DNA from: Temnothorax longispinosus
Lineage: Eukaryota; Arthropoda; Insecta; Hymenoptera; Formicidae
Assembly (NCBI RefSeq): GCF_030848805.1
Contig: NC_092359.1
Location: 4,267,001 to 4,331,000 of the forward strand
Length of the DNA stretch: 64,000 nucleotides
Reading direction: 5' to 3'
Shown: piece after piece, positions 22,384 through 34,799 of the stretch
Numbering within the stretch: position 1 is the stretch's first letter
How the letters are laid out: the number at the start of each line of letters is the position of its first letter
The notes under the pieces: model-generated
The model's input: the letters and a program-made list of their open reading frames with translations, nothing else
Told to the model about the DNA's origin: nothing
The model's database searches: none
Program-made: the position numbers and the translations under genes

Positions 22384-23407
22384 TATACACATTGTCATTT
22401 GTTCGATATTTGAATATATAAATAAGTGGTTTAACTTACTATTTCTAATATTTAAATAATTTAGAATTTTTTGTTCAACTCTTTTTTAAATTAAAGTGCT
22501 AAAGATTATCAATTAAACGGTCCTCTCCATGGTATAATCAATCATTTAACTAAAATGCTGAGATCTAAGATCTTTTGGTTTCGAAAAATATTGTTTTTTG
22601 CGATATATCAACCGCGTAAATGTCGGTAACATAATGAACTTTTGCAGCTAATACAACCACTTCAATTCAACGAGAAAATTCAGCCGGTTGCGCTATCTGA
22701 AACAGAAGTACCACTGGATGTAAAATTGCAAATGGTTAGTTGGATGATAGCCGATCGTCAAGGGAAAAAGACTGCGAATCTGAAGCAAGTAACGTTAACA
22801 ACGATTGATCATCAAGAATGCCAGTCATTCTACAAGAAAGAGCTCTCTAAGTCTGAATTCTGCACTCGAGCGGAATCTGAAAGTAATTATTGCAAGGTAA
22901 GAAGATATTATTAAAAGAACATATAATATTAAAGAAACGATACATTTTAACATATCTTATATATACTCTGACTTAGAGGATTGTTTAAGTTTTAGAAAAA
23001 AAATGAGTTTTTTTTCACGAGCGTATATAACATATGCTCCTAGTAAAATATTTTTACAAAAGTTTTTTTTTACTCTTTTTATTAACTGTATTTATATTTA
23101 AAAATTAATTTAAAAGGTAAAATATAAGAATAGTAATGATAATATAATTAATAGACATATATGGAGGGGTAAAAGCCATATATGTGTTTATATAATATGT
23201 GAAACATTCAGGTAAATGTATCAGAATTAAATAATGACAGTATTAATAATTATTATTTAGGGTGACAGCGGCAGTCCTCTGATTTATGAAGGCAAACTTG
23301 TCGGTTTAGCTACCTACAGTATTTCATGCAACGAAACTCCAGTTCCGGATGTTCATACCAGTATAAACCAAAATATCGAATACCTCAACGACATAATAAA
23401 ATCATAA
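21583..23407 (+). CDS. Serine protease homologue SP-1 (S1 fold, catalytically dead)
   Basis: Exons are 21583..21625, 21958..22274, 22648..22896 and 23261..23407, giving 251 aa. Residues 1-15 form a hydrophobic signal peptide (MLPLAWILIVVAVSG). The chymotrypsin fold is recognisable from HPYVVSIRR, the cysteine pair CSGAI/DRC, the pair HQEC/EFC, and CKGDSGSP with its partner cysteine in ISC. The usual AAHC reads SDRC, so the catalytic histidine is arginine. The usual YDIGLIKV region reads TSGLGVLKV, so the aspartate is lost. Only Ser195 remains. There is no IVGG-type activation sequence. Clip-type SPHs act as regulators in insect immunity, but no clip domain is seen here, so its role is open. 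Exon structure matches SP-2 and SP-3. Confidence 0.85.
22328..22379. repeat. (CA)n microsatellite in SP-1 intron 2
   Basis: About 25 CA dinucleotides just downstream of the exon 2 donor. It creates spurious His-Thr and Cys-Val frames on the two strands. Confidence 0.97.
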
Positions 23408-24918
23408 ACATTTATTAACGCTCTATTTTCAATTTTTGCTTTAAATAATTTATAGATTTACAGATAATAGATAATATTCAGGCAAAATATTAAAGAATAA
23501 TAAAATGTATAATTATAATATAAAACAAATCAGCTAATTATATCAGCAGGTTGTACAATAATAATTTGTAACACATATAATCACAAAATTATATTTTTGA
23601 CAAAAATTAATTTGCATAGAAAGTTAATTTTTCATGTTATTAACAAAACTATGACTGCCGATTATATTCTAAATATCATATACAGATTATGTTTTTCTGA
23701 AGAGAACATAAGATGTATCATTTACGATGTGTGGTAATGATTTGCTTGTTCAACCTATTTTATATCAGTTTCAAATAAACTTTCAAGCAACAATTACAAT
23801 ATGTGAATAAATATTTTAATATCTAATAATTCAAAAAATGAATTTAAATAATTTTTCTGTTTACTATATCCATATGTGTGTGTATATATGTATATATATA
23901 AATACATGTAAATACATTATCACAGAATAAAAGCAAATATCTCAGATATTTTTTTTATCCATCTGGCGAGTGTTGAGAACAATAATATGCATCATTATAT
24001 AACATATTATCTCAAGACGTAAAGCCTTTCGAATAATGTAAGTCGCATTTCTCTAGTGATAAGATACTTGTTGGGAGCACATATCTGACTATACTTTTCT
24101 GTATTTTGATCCTTGAAATACAGAATTGTATAGCATTGTACAACTTTACTAGACTGTGAACTGAAAGTTTTGAAATTTCAAACTTTAACGCAGAAGAGAA
24201 CTTTCACATATCGTGCACCTTCAGCAAAACGTTAATCGATAACTACTGTACAGGGTCGGTTTTAGAAATTGTTAACTTATTTTTAATCTAACAAAAGAAA
24301 AATTTTACCTTAGTCAAAAGATTTCTTTTGTCCAAAAAATGAATAAATTTAGAAGATGCTAGAATTCAGAGTGTACTTATCAAATATTTAATAGATATTT
24401 ATAAATCTATAATTGTTTTAAATATATGCTATATTATTTTTATGAAGATAAATTAATTACCTAAAACTATATTTTGATAATTTTTAACAACGTGCAGCAT
24501 AAACATGTGCAACAACTTTGCTTGATGTACAACAACTACTCTAAATATTCTCAAATTTTCTATGTCAAAAAAAATTTTGCAGTTTGTGAAGTATGTCGAA
24601 TGAGTATCTGAATTTATATGCGGCCCTTTACCAATGTTGCTGACACGTCGCAGGTTTTTAGCTCACAGAGGGGAAATAAACACCCCTATAATTCAGTTTC
24701 CCCAGGCTAAACAAGTAGTTACAAGCGTCATGCGCTTTCTTGTTACGAACACGTGCATTATTAACGACTACGGTATTCACTTAGGGGAGTAAGGAAAGTA
24801 AGCCTGTGAATAGTGTGAAGTTTCTGCATATGTTACAGTTCGTATTGTAAGTTGCTGAGGGTATGATCACATTGTAGATATGATAAAAGAGGAAGTTAAT
24901 TCCGTCGTAACTGCTGAT
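23408..24918 (+). other. Spacer and 5' flank of OR-5
   Basis: From 23732 the sequence is shared with 28753 onward, which is the left edge of the OR-5/OR-6 tandem duplication. No coding frame is seen. The OR promoter element GCGGCCCT lies at 24620. Confidence 0.6.
24620..24627 (+). promoter_or_regulatory. Shared OR promoter element GCGGCCCT (OR-5)
   Basis: The octamer lies 299 nt upstream of the OR-5 start, in the context TTTATATGCGGCCCTTTACC. The identical octamer precedes OR-6 to OR-10. Confidence 0.65.
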
Positions 24919-26874
24919 ATGGTTACCTCGACGCATTCAGGACATGAAGGTGCTTATATTCATTTGCTATAGTCTTAATATCCCAAGTGATATAATGATC
25001 CTAACATAGTGAAATATTTTATAAATAATTAGCAATTTTAATATGTTTTCTACTAACTGCTCATACAAGAGTTACATGCAAAAAGTAAAAAATAAAACAA
25101 TATGCGAAAATAGTTTCAAGTAAATATATTATAAATGTTATATAGATAAAAAGACGAGTAATATGATGTAAATAGAAAAAAATGATATATTTTAATCTTA
25201 GCAGAATATTAACTGATGTACGTTATTTAAAAAGAACTTTTATTAATCTTATGTTTAACGTTTATTTGAAAACAGATTACGATTGGGTTATTACATTAAA
25301 TCGATCTTGTCTGAGCTTACTTGGAATTTGGCCGGAACCTTACAAAACTCCACGAAGCAAATTGATGATAAATATACGCGTGATTATTATATTAAATATA
25401 ATTATTTGGAGTTGCGTCATTCCAACATTTCATTCTCTCATCAGAATATGGGGCAATATTACGTCAATGATCGATAATCTGCAATATAGTTTACCACTTT
25501 TAATAGCAATAATGAAACTTGTTCTCTTGTGGCGGAAGAAGGAAGGTACTAGGTATATATAAACTTGAGTGTCACTGTGCCCTAGCTCTAAAGCGAAAGA
25601 AAAGAAATGTGCATTGAAAAAGCAATTTTATTTACATTTCTCTCATAAAGAATTTTAACAAGACGACAAATTTAATTATTCTCAATTTTCGTAATTACGT
25701 TAAACATATTAAGTTATCATATGTTGTCCATTAACATGAAATTTAATTAATACAGAAATTTGAAAATATTTTTTTTAAATAAGTATTTTATACATATATA
25801 ATAATCAATTTTAAACAAAATTTATAGATCTTTAACATTAAATATTTTGATATTTGAGTCTTTCGCGGTGTGTATATGATATACACACATACACACACAA
25901 CACATATACACATTTAGTTTGACTTCTGGATGCGAACCGCGTGAATTATTTATTTGATATAATATCCCATAAAAAGAACTGAAATGTTTACGAAATATAA
26001 GAATCAAATAAAAAATTCATGCGGCTTGGACTCGGAAACCAAACTTAATTAAATATTTTGTTGCACTATTTTCGTTCGTATGTTTATCATTTTAATTATA
26101 ATTCTTTTCTATTACATTTTCTAAAAAAATTTATTACTTTTTTCATTTTATTGATCATTCTTACAATTAGTAATATAATTCTAACATACTTCATTTTTAA
26201 TAGTTCTTGTACCAATTTTACAAATGATTAAAAAGGACTGGATAAAATTAAAGTCAGAAAAAGAAAAAATCGTTATGATAAGACAAGCGCGGACAACACG
26301 TCTAATCATGATTTGGGGATATTTGGTCATGTTTATCACGTATATTTTGATTGTAATTTTTCCTTCCTTTAATATATCAATGAGATACGTGACAAATATT
26401 ACCGATCCAGGCAAAGTGCTGCCATTGCAAACATATTACATATACAACGTAAGTAACAGCCCATTTTACGAGACAACTTTCATCCTACAAGGTTTTAGTT
26501 TGATGATAACCTCATCTGTGTACACCGGCACGGATTCCTTCATGGGTTATCTGGTCTTCCATATTTGTGGTCAACTTGAAAACTTCAGGACACGTATTCT
26601 TAATCTGGATAAATTTAGTCACTTTGAAGAAGCACTATCTTCTAGCGTGCAGGATCATATACGTCTTATCAGGTTCAGTACACTGATGAAACAAAAAAAA
26701 AATTTACAAATAAATCAAATAAATTTGACAGAAATTATAAAGTATTTTTTAAAGCATTAAATTCTTCTCCATTTACTCTACAATCCATCAAGTCTTGTTA
26801 AGACAAGAGGAAAATGATTTGTTAATTATTAGCAAAAAATTTTTTTAGTAATAAGTTATTAATATATATACACG

Positions 26875-26927
<53 letters not shown>

Positions 26928-28551
26928 AATAATTTTAATAAACTCAAAATGTAATGATCATAACTGACACAATGCAAATTATATAATTTTTTAAATTTTA
27001 GGTACATAATATTGCATAAGTTTTATTTATATATATCATAAAATATCAAAGTTGCTATTTATTATAATTAGAAAAGAAATTTTATTTTACTTTTTATTTA
27101 TATTAAAAAATATAGAAAAAAGTGAGTAAAAGAAAATCATAATCATATTATACCGTACTAACTTTTGCTTACAGATGTATTAAAATCATCGACAATACAT
27201 TTAACTTGATGCTGCTTAGTCTGCTGGTTTATTTTGGCATACTTTTTGCTCTGTTTGGATTTTTATTTATCACCGCAAGTATATTTTCTAACTTGTATTT
27301 ATATACATTTCTTCATTTGTGCAATTCGAATGCCAAAATTTACAATTAGAACTGTAATATCCATATTCTTATCTATCTTATTCTTCAAATAATATATCTA
27401 TTATTTTATTAAAATTATTTAATGTATTATGCTTATAAATTAGATCTATTTCAAATTGCACAACATAATGTGTATGTATTCATGTCACTTTAAAGAATTA
27501 CGAATGTTACTACATATGTAAAAAACGTAATTATAATGATAATTAATTATAAATACTTTATTACTTTTCGACAACTTATTTTTAAAATATTTTTTTCTTA
27601 AAAGAAATAGAAACAATACAATCTAATTCTTAATAATTTAAACTTCTCCTATTAAACCTGATTATGTTAACTATTTATTTATATTTATCTCTTTAAATAC
27701 AACAATTTCTTAAAAATGTTTAATTACATTTAGTCATTTTTACTGCGCAGATAACGACACAAGGTCGCAATCTCTCCATTGCTCGACTCATTTACATCCT
27801 GACGGCTTTCATTACGGGGTTCACACATATGTGTCTTTATTGTGTGATAGGCGAATTTTTAGTTATTCAAGTAAGTATTGATATTTTAAAATATTAGATA
27901 TATTTTTCATGACTTGTCGTTATTATACATAACATGAGTATATTATAATATTCATGTATGTTATTTATTTAAATATTTAATAAATGTAATACTAAATTTC
28001 TATCTTAATGTACTTGTTTTTTCGGATACTGTTTATCAAGTGTGATGGGATTTACGAGGCTACTTATCACTATAAGTGGTATAATCTAAAGCCGAGGCAG
28101 GCCAGAAATCTGTTGATTATAATGATGCTGGCCAATAAACCACTGCACCTTACTGCAGGAAAACTCTTTCCTATGACGATGGCTACATTTTGCAATGTAA
28201 AATATATTATAAATTAACTTAATCATTTGCACAATACAAATGAAATTCTCTCTAATAGCATTTTACAAAGATACATTGTAGAACAAAGTAGATATTAAAT
28301 ATTTTTTTACTAACATTTAAAATTAGAAATTACTAAACATATATTTAAAAAAATTAATTAAATTAATTGGAAATATAAATTAAAATTCTCAATAACAGTA
28401 TAATTACTGATTGATACGCGAACAGTGAGAAAATTTAATATTATTTGAAGTAATGAAACATCCACCTAATTATTTGTATAATTTTATTATATTTTAGCTG
28501 TTAAAAACATCAGGTGGTTACATATCTGTTTTACTGGCACATCATAATTAA
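24919..28551 (+). CDS. Odorant receptor OR-5, intact, with a GC-AG intron
   Basis: Exons are 24919..24949, 25276..25545, 26204..26672, 27175..27274, 27751..27870, 28041..28196 and 28498..28551, giving 399 aa. Exon 1 is MVTSTHSGHE and splices to DYDWVITLNRSCLSLLGIWP. Helix 1 is IIILNIIIWSCVIPTFHSLI. Exon 3 opens VLVPILQMIKKDWIKLK and ends with FHICGQLENFRTRI and QDHIRLIR. Exon 4 ends FGFLFIT before GCAAGT rather than GT; its length (100 nt) and phase fit all paralogues only if this GC donor is used. Exon 5 ends GEFLVIQ. Exons 6-7 give helix 7 with GKLFPMTMATFCN and LLKTSGGYISVLLAHHN. It pairs with OR-6 as a tandem duplicate. Likely Orco-dependent odorant receptor with unknown ligand. Confidence 0.88.
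26876..26923. repeat. (TA)n microsatellite in OR-5 intron 3
   Basis: A pure TA run, much shorter at the same site of OR-6 (about 32145-32162). Confidence 0.95.
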
Positions 28552-28668
28552 ACTGTAGACATTTAATTGTATAAAACAAATCCCCAATAATTTTAAAAAT
28601 ATAAAAACAAATTACATAGTATAATTTTAACTAACAAGTTTATTATTATATGTCTGCTATTTGTAAAG

Positions 28669-28715
28669 TACAACGGACTTTACAAAGCCGCATAAGCCTT
28701 GCAAAGTCAATAACT
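28669..28715 (+). pseudogene. Truncated OR pseudo-exon 6 downstream of OR-5
   Basis: After TTTGTAAAG the frame reads YNGLYKAA and then a stop. It aligns with the longer relic after OR-6 at 34800. It breaks off about 35 nt before the duplication junction. Confidence 0.65.
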
Positions 28716-29605
28716 AAATATATACAATGACATGGCACTATTTAACAACTAATGGTAATGATTTGCTTGTTCAACCTATTTTATATCAGTTTCAAATAAA
28801 CTTTCAAGCAACAATTACAATATGTGAATAAATATTTTAATATCTAATAATTCAAAAAATGAATTTAAATAATTTTTCTGTTTACTACATTCATATGTGT
28901 GTATATATGTATATATAAATATATATAAATACATTACCACAGAATAAAAGCAAATATCTCAGATATTTTTTTATCCATCTGGCGAATGTTTAGAACAATA
29001 ATATGCATTGTTATATGACATATTATCTCAAGACGTAAAGCCTTTTGAATAATGTAAGTCGCATTTCTCTGATGATAAGATACTTGTTGCGTGCACATAT
29101 CTGACTATACTTTTCTGTATTTTGATCCTTGAAATACAGAATTTTATAGAATTGTACAACTTTGCTAGACTGTGAACTGAAAGTTTTGAAATTTCAAACT
29201 TTAACACAGAAGAGAACTTTCATATATCGTGCACCTTCAGCAAAACGTTAATCGATAACTACTGTACAGGGTCGGTTTTAGAAATTGTTAAACTTATTTT
29301 TAATGTAACAAAGAAAAATTTTACCTTTGTCAAAAGATTTCTTTTGTCCAAAAAATGAATAAATTTATCTTATCAAATATTCAATAGATATTTATAAATC
29401 TATAATTGTTTCAAATATATGCTATATTTTTATAAAGATAAATTAATTAAAACTATATTTTAATATTTTTTAACAACGTGCAGCATAAACATGTGCAACA
29501 ACTTTGCTTGATGTACAACAACTACTCTAAATATTCTCAAATTTTCTATGTCAAAAAAAATTTTGCAGTTTGTGAAGCATTTCGAATGAATATCTGAATT
29601 TATAT

Positions 29606-29613
29606 GCGGCCCT
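29606..29613 (+). promoter_or_regulatory. Shared OR promoter element GCGGCCCT (OR-6)
   Basis: Lies 299 nt upstream of the OR-6 start, in the same flanking sequence as in OR-5. Confidence 0.65.
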
Positions 29614-29904
29614 TTACCAATGTTGCTGACACATCGCAGGTTTTTAGCTCACAAGAGGGGAAATAAATACCCCTATAATTCAGTTTCTCCAGGCTAAACA
29701 AGTAGTTAGAAGCGTCACGCGCATTCTTGTTACGAACACGTGCATTATTTATTAACGACTACGGTATTCACTTAGGGGAGTAAGGGAAGTAAGACTGTGA
29801 AGAGTGTGAAGTTTCTGCATATGTTACAGTTCGTAAGTTTCTGAGGGTATGATCACATTGTAGATATGATAAAAGGGGAAGTTAATTCCGCCGTAACTGC
29901 TGAT

Positions 29905-32143
29905 ATGGTTACCTCGACGCATTCGGGACATGAAGGTGCTTATATTCTTTTGCTATAGTCTTAATATTCTAATATAGTGATATAATGATCCTAACATAGT
30001 GAAATAGTTTTTAAATAAATAGCAATTTTAATATGTTTTCTACTAGCTGCTTATACAAGAGTTACATGCAAAAAGTAAAAAGTAAAACAATGTGCAAAAA
30101 TAATTTCAAGTAGATATATTATAAATGTGTATAGATAAAAAGACGAGTAATATGATGTAAATAGAAAAAATTGATATATTTTAATCTTAGCAGAATATTA
30201 ACTGATGTACGTTATTTAAAAAAAACCTTTATTAATCATATGTTTAACGTTTATTTAGAAACAGATTACAATTGGGTTATTACATTAAATCGATTTTTTC
30301 TGAGCTTACTTGGAATTTGGCCGGAACCTTACAAAACTCCACGAAGCAAATTGATGATGAATATACGAGTGATTATTGTATTAAATATAATTATTTGGAG
30401 TTGCATCATTCCAACCTTTCATTCTCTCATCAGAATATGGGGCAATATTACGTCAATGATCGATAATCTGCAAACTAGTTTACCATTTTTAATAGCAATA
30501 ATGAAACTTGTTCTCTTGTGGCAGAAGAAGGAAGGTACTAGGTATATATATAAACTTGAGTGTCACAGTGTCCTACCTCTAAAGCGAAAGAAAAGAAATG
30601 TGCATTAAAAAAGCAATTTTATTCACATTTCTCTCATAAAGAATTTTAACAAGACGACCAATTTAATTATTCTCAATTTTCGTAATTACGTTAAACACAT
30701 TAAGTTGTCACATTTTGTCCATTTTAACTTGAAATTTAATTAATACAGAAAGATAATATTTTTTTTATAAGAATATTTTATACATGTATAATAATCAATT
30801 TTAAACAAAATTTATAGATCTTTAACATTAAATATTTGGATATTTGAGTCTTTCGCGGTGTCTATATGTATATACACACACATTTAATTTGACTTTCGGA
30901 TTCGAACCGCGTGAATTATTTATTTAATATCCTCAGTCCTATTACTTGTATCCGAGCGTGATGGTGGCTTCTCTTCATATACATGTGTTGCGCACATGGA
31001 TTATAGATTATACACATTGTATATGGGACCTACAGTTTAATGCCGATTCCGAACGGCTATAATTTTTTAGAGAAGCGTTCTTGGCAAGACATACTCTCGG
31101 TGGTTTACCATTGCCTTCCGAGAAGAAAACGAGCGAATATAATTTTGGCTCTGCTGGGAATCAAACCCGGGACTTCGGTTCAATAGACCAATGCGCTGTC
31201 TACTAGGCCACACTCGTTCTATTTGATATAGTATCTGATAAAAAAAAATGTTCACGAAATATCAGAATCAAATAAAAAATTCACGCGGCTCGGACTCGGA
31301 AACCAAACTTAATTAAATATTTTGTTGCACTGTTTTCGTTCATATGTTTATCATTTTAATTATAATTCTTTTCTATTACATTTTCTAAAAAAATTTATTA
31401 CTTTTTTTATTTTATTGATCATTCTCACAACATACAATTAATAATATAATTCTAATGTACTTCATTTTTAATAGTTCTTGTACCAATTTTACAAATGATT
31501 AAAAAGGACTGGATAAAATTAAAGTCAGAAAAAGAAATAATCGTTATGATAAGACATGCGCGGACAACACGTCTAATCATGATTTGGGGATATTTTGTCA
31601 TGTTTATCTCGTATATTTTGGGTGTAATTCTTCCTTCCTTTAATATATCAATGAGATACTTGACAAATATTACTGATCCAGGCAAAGTACTGCCATTGCA
31701 AACATATTACATATACAATGTAAGTAACAGCCCATTTTACGAGACAACTTTCATCCTACAAGGTTTTAGTATAATGATATCCGCATCTGTGTACACCGTC
31801 ACGGACTCCTTCATGGGTTATCTGGTCTTCCATATTTGTGGTCAACTTGAAAACTTCAGGACACGTATTCTTAATCTGGATAAATTTAGTGACTTTGAGG
31901 AAGCACTATCTTCTAGCGTGCAGGATCATATACGTCTTATCAGGTTCAGTACACTGATGAAACAAAAAAAAGTTTACAAATAAATCAAATAAATTTTACA
32001 GAAATTATAAAGTATTTTCTAAAGCATTAAATTCTTCTTCGTTTACTCTACAATCCATCAAGTCTTGTTAAAACAAGAGGAAAATAATTTGTTAATCATT
32101 AGCGAAAGATTTTTTTAGTAATAATTTATTATAATATATATGC

Positions 32144-32176
<33 letters not shown>

Positions 32177-34684
32177 TAATAATTTTAATAAACTCAAAAT
32201 GTAATGATCATAACTGACACAATGCAAATTATATAATTTTTTAAATTTTAGGTACATAATATTGCATAAGTTTTATTTATATGTTTCATAAAATATCAAA
32301 GTTGCTATTTATTATAATTAGAAAAGAAATTTTGTTTTACTTTTTATTTATATTAAAAAATATAGAAAAAAGTCAGTAAAAGAAAATCATAATCATATTA
32401 TACCGTACTAACTTTTGCTTACAGATCTATTAAAATCATCGACAACACATTTAACTTGATGCTGCTTGGTCTGCTGATTAATTTTGGCATACTTTTTGCT
32501 CTGTTTGGATTTTTATTTATCACAGCAAGTATATTTTCTAACTTGTATTTATACATTTCTTTATTTGTGCAATTAGAATGCCAAAATTTACAATTAAAAC
32601 TGTAATATCCATATTCTTATCTATCTTATTCTTCAAATAATATATCTATTATTCCATTAAAATTATTTAATGTATTATGCTTATAAATTAGATCTATTTC
32701 AAATTACACAACATAATTTGTACGTATTCATGTCACTTTAAAGAATTACGAATGTTACTACATATGTAAAAAGCGTAATTATAATAACAATTGATTATAG
32801 ATACTTTATTACTTCTCAACAACTTATTTTTAAAATATTTTTTTTCTCAAAAGAAATAGAAACAATACAATCTAATTCTTAATAATTTAAACTACTCTTA
32901 TTAAACCTGATTATGTTAACCATTTATTTATATTTATCTGCTTAAATACAACAATTTCTTAAAAATGTTTAATTACATTTAGTCATTTTTACTGCGCAGA
33001 TAACGACACAAGGTCGCAATCTCTCCATTGGTCGACTCATTTACATTCTGACGGCTTTCATTAATATATTCACTCATATGTGTCTTTATTGTGTGATAGG
33101 CGAATTTTTAGTTATTCAAGTAAGTATTAATATTTTAAAATATTAGATATATTTTTTATGACTTATCGTTAGTATACATAACATGAGTAGGGGAGACCGG
33201 GGCAAACTTGACACTAGGCTTTTTGCTAATTTAAATCTATCGTAGAAACTTGCCTTTTTTACTGTAAATGCGTCTTTATGTGCCAGTATTATCAACGGAA
33301 TTTGGTGACATTCTGAGTTATGATGTAATTTTTAGCGCGACATAAGCGTTTTTGATGGTGTAAAGTAATTTTTCTGATCTCTCGAAAATTTCGACTCTTT
33401 TATCAAGCTTTACTCTTGTGAATCTACCGGTAAGTGATTTTGATGGGAAATTCGATGCTCTATACGAATCCGATAATAGTTTTTACATATTTTCAAAATT
33501 TTTATATTTTTGGTGTGACAAAAGTGAAAAATGACGTTCGGGGCAAAGTCGACATCACGCAGTTTTATCGGCTCCCAATAACAAGCAATGCTTGTTATGC
33601 AGCTATATGGCCCATGATAAATGTGTGCGCACGTCTAATCGCGAATTTACTTGCATAAATTGTTTTTCAGACATGAGTTTAGATGAAAATAATTGGATGT
33701 TCAACAGTTTTTGTTCTCATTATTTCCAATTATTGTTTTACTTAATTCCGAATTTTTGTACTTTCTAAATACACGATAAACAATGTATGTTTAGTTTCAG
33801 ACAATAAAAAATAAGTTCCAGATCAAATTGTGTCGATCAGGCAAAGTGTCGAGTTTTCCCCGGCATTTTTTAATTTGAAAATTTGTCTTCGCGTCACTTT
33901 TCCTTTCCTGGGGGCAAAACTAAGCGACGTACAGCAAAACTTCCTTAAGCAATTTTGTACTTGAAGGGACACTTTTTAAATGTGTACCATTAAATTTGCT
34001 TGAAAATTTTAATTAATTGTTGAAAATTGCCTTTGAAAAAATCGTGTCGAGTTTCCTCCGGTCTTCCTTATATTAAATAATATTCATGTATGTTATTTAT
34101 TTAAATATTTAATAAATGTAATACTAAATTTCTATCTTAATGTACTTGTTTTTTCGAATACTGTTTATCAAGTGTGATGGGATTTACGAGGCTACTTATC
34201 ACTATAAGTGGTATAATCTAAAGCCGAGGCAGGCCAGAAATCTGTTGATTATAATGATGCTGGCCAATAAACCACTGCACCTTACTGCAGGAAAACTCTT
34301 TCCTATGACGATGGCTACATTTTGCAATGTAAGATGTATTATAAATTAACTTAATCATTTGCACAATACAAATAAAATTCTCTCTAATAGCATTTTACAA
34401 AGATACATTGTAGAACAAAGTAGACATTAAATATTTTTTACTAACATTTAAAATTAGAAATTACTAAACATATATTTAAAAAAATTAATTAAATTAATTG
34501 GAAATTTAAATTAATATTCTCAATAACAGTATAATTACTGATTGATACGCGAACAGTGAGAAAATTTAATATTATGTGAACTAATGAAACACATCCACCT
34601 AATTATTTTTATTATTTTATTATATTTTAGCTGTTAAAAACATCGGGTGGTTACATATCGGTTTTACTGGCACATCGTAATTAA
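29905..34684 (+). CDS. Odorant receptor OR-6, intact, with a GC-AG intron
   Basis: Exons are 29905..29935, 30265..30534, 31475..31943, 32425..32524, 33000..33119, 34173..34328 and 34631..34684, giving 399 aa, all lengths canonical. It is the tandem twin of OR-5: exon 1 is identical at protein level (MVTSTHSGHE). Differences include VITLNRFFLSLLGIWP in exon 2, SYILGVILPSFN in helix 3 and RSIKIIDNTFNLMLLGLL at the start of exon 4. Exon 4 again ends in FGFLFIT before a GCAAGT donor (32525). Exon 7 ends LLAHRN. Intron 2 holds a tRNA-derived SINE and intron 5 an 879-bp DNA transposon, both away from splice sites. Confidence 0.88.
30931..31220 (-). mobile_element. tRNA-derived SINE in OR-6 intron 2
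   Basis: Read on the minus strand, the element begins AGAACGAG and contains TGGCCTAGTAGACAGCGC (31210-31193), a good RNA polymerase III A box, and GGTTTGATTCC (31167-31157), a good B box. Its body includes GGCAATGGTAAACCACC and TGCCAAGAACG, the type of segment seen in the tRNA-unrelated part of several SINEs. It is flanked by ATTTAATAT (30922-30930) and ATTTGATAT (31221-31229), a 9-bp target duplication with one change. The same site in OR-5 (about 25950) is unoccupied. It is non-autonomous and needs a partner LINE. Confidence 0.82.
33190..34068. mobile_element. Non-autonomous DNA transposon, GGGGAGACCGGGG ends, in OR-6 intron 5
   Basis: Left end GGGGAGACCGGGGCAAACTT; right end, read inward, AGGAAGACCGGAGGAAACTC. 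TA flanks both sides (33188-33189, 34069-34070). Removing it restores CATGAGTATATTA exactly as in OR-5 intron 5. The ends share GGGGAGACCGGGGC with the element at 10143-11323, but the interiors differ. Related GGGGCAAAG-type motifs recur inside, for example near 33540 and 33910. A 74-codon open frame inside shows no transposase motif. Confidence 0.82.
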
Positions 34685-34799
34685 ACTGTAGACATTTAAT
34701 TGTATAAAACAAATCCCCAATAATTTTAAAAATAAAAACAAGTTACATAGTATAATTTTAACTAACAAGTTTATTATTATATGTCTGCTATTTGTAAAG

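Larger units (their letters stand above)
23732..28752. repeat. Tandem segmental duplication, copy A (5,021 bp, OR-5)
   Basis: TGGTAATGATTTGCTTGTTC at 23732 recurs at 28753, and the two stretches then align through the OR gene. Copy A ends in the middle of a downstream pseudo-exon 6, which is more complete after OR-6. The junction at about 28752 is therefore the crossover point. Confidence 0.9.
28753..34790. repeat. Tandem segmental duplication, copy B (OR-6)
   Basis: This is the counterpart of 23732-28752. It is about 1 kb longer mainly because of a SINE (30931-31220) and a DNA transposon (33190-34068) that are absent from copy A. Confidence 0.9.

Noticed and set aside
25182..25275. Open frame running from intron 1 into exon 2 of OR-5 (also 30171 in OR-6), a possible alternative start
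   Set aside because: All paralogues share the 31-nt exon 1 and a phase 1 acceptor just before exon 2; the upstream frame is specific to this pair and not receptor-like.
31130..31215. A possible tRNA gene on the minus strand
   Set aside because: Only A and B boxes are good; the sequence continues into a SINE body and the whole is bounded by a target duplication, so it is a SINE head.
33434..33658. 74-codon frame inside the OR-6 transposon
   Set aside because: No transposase motif and no counterpart in the related element in OR-3.
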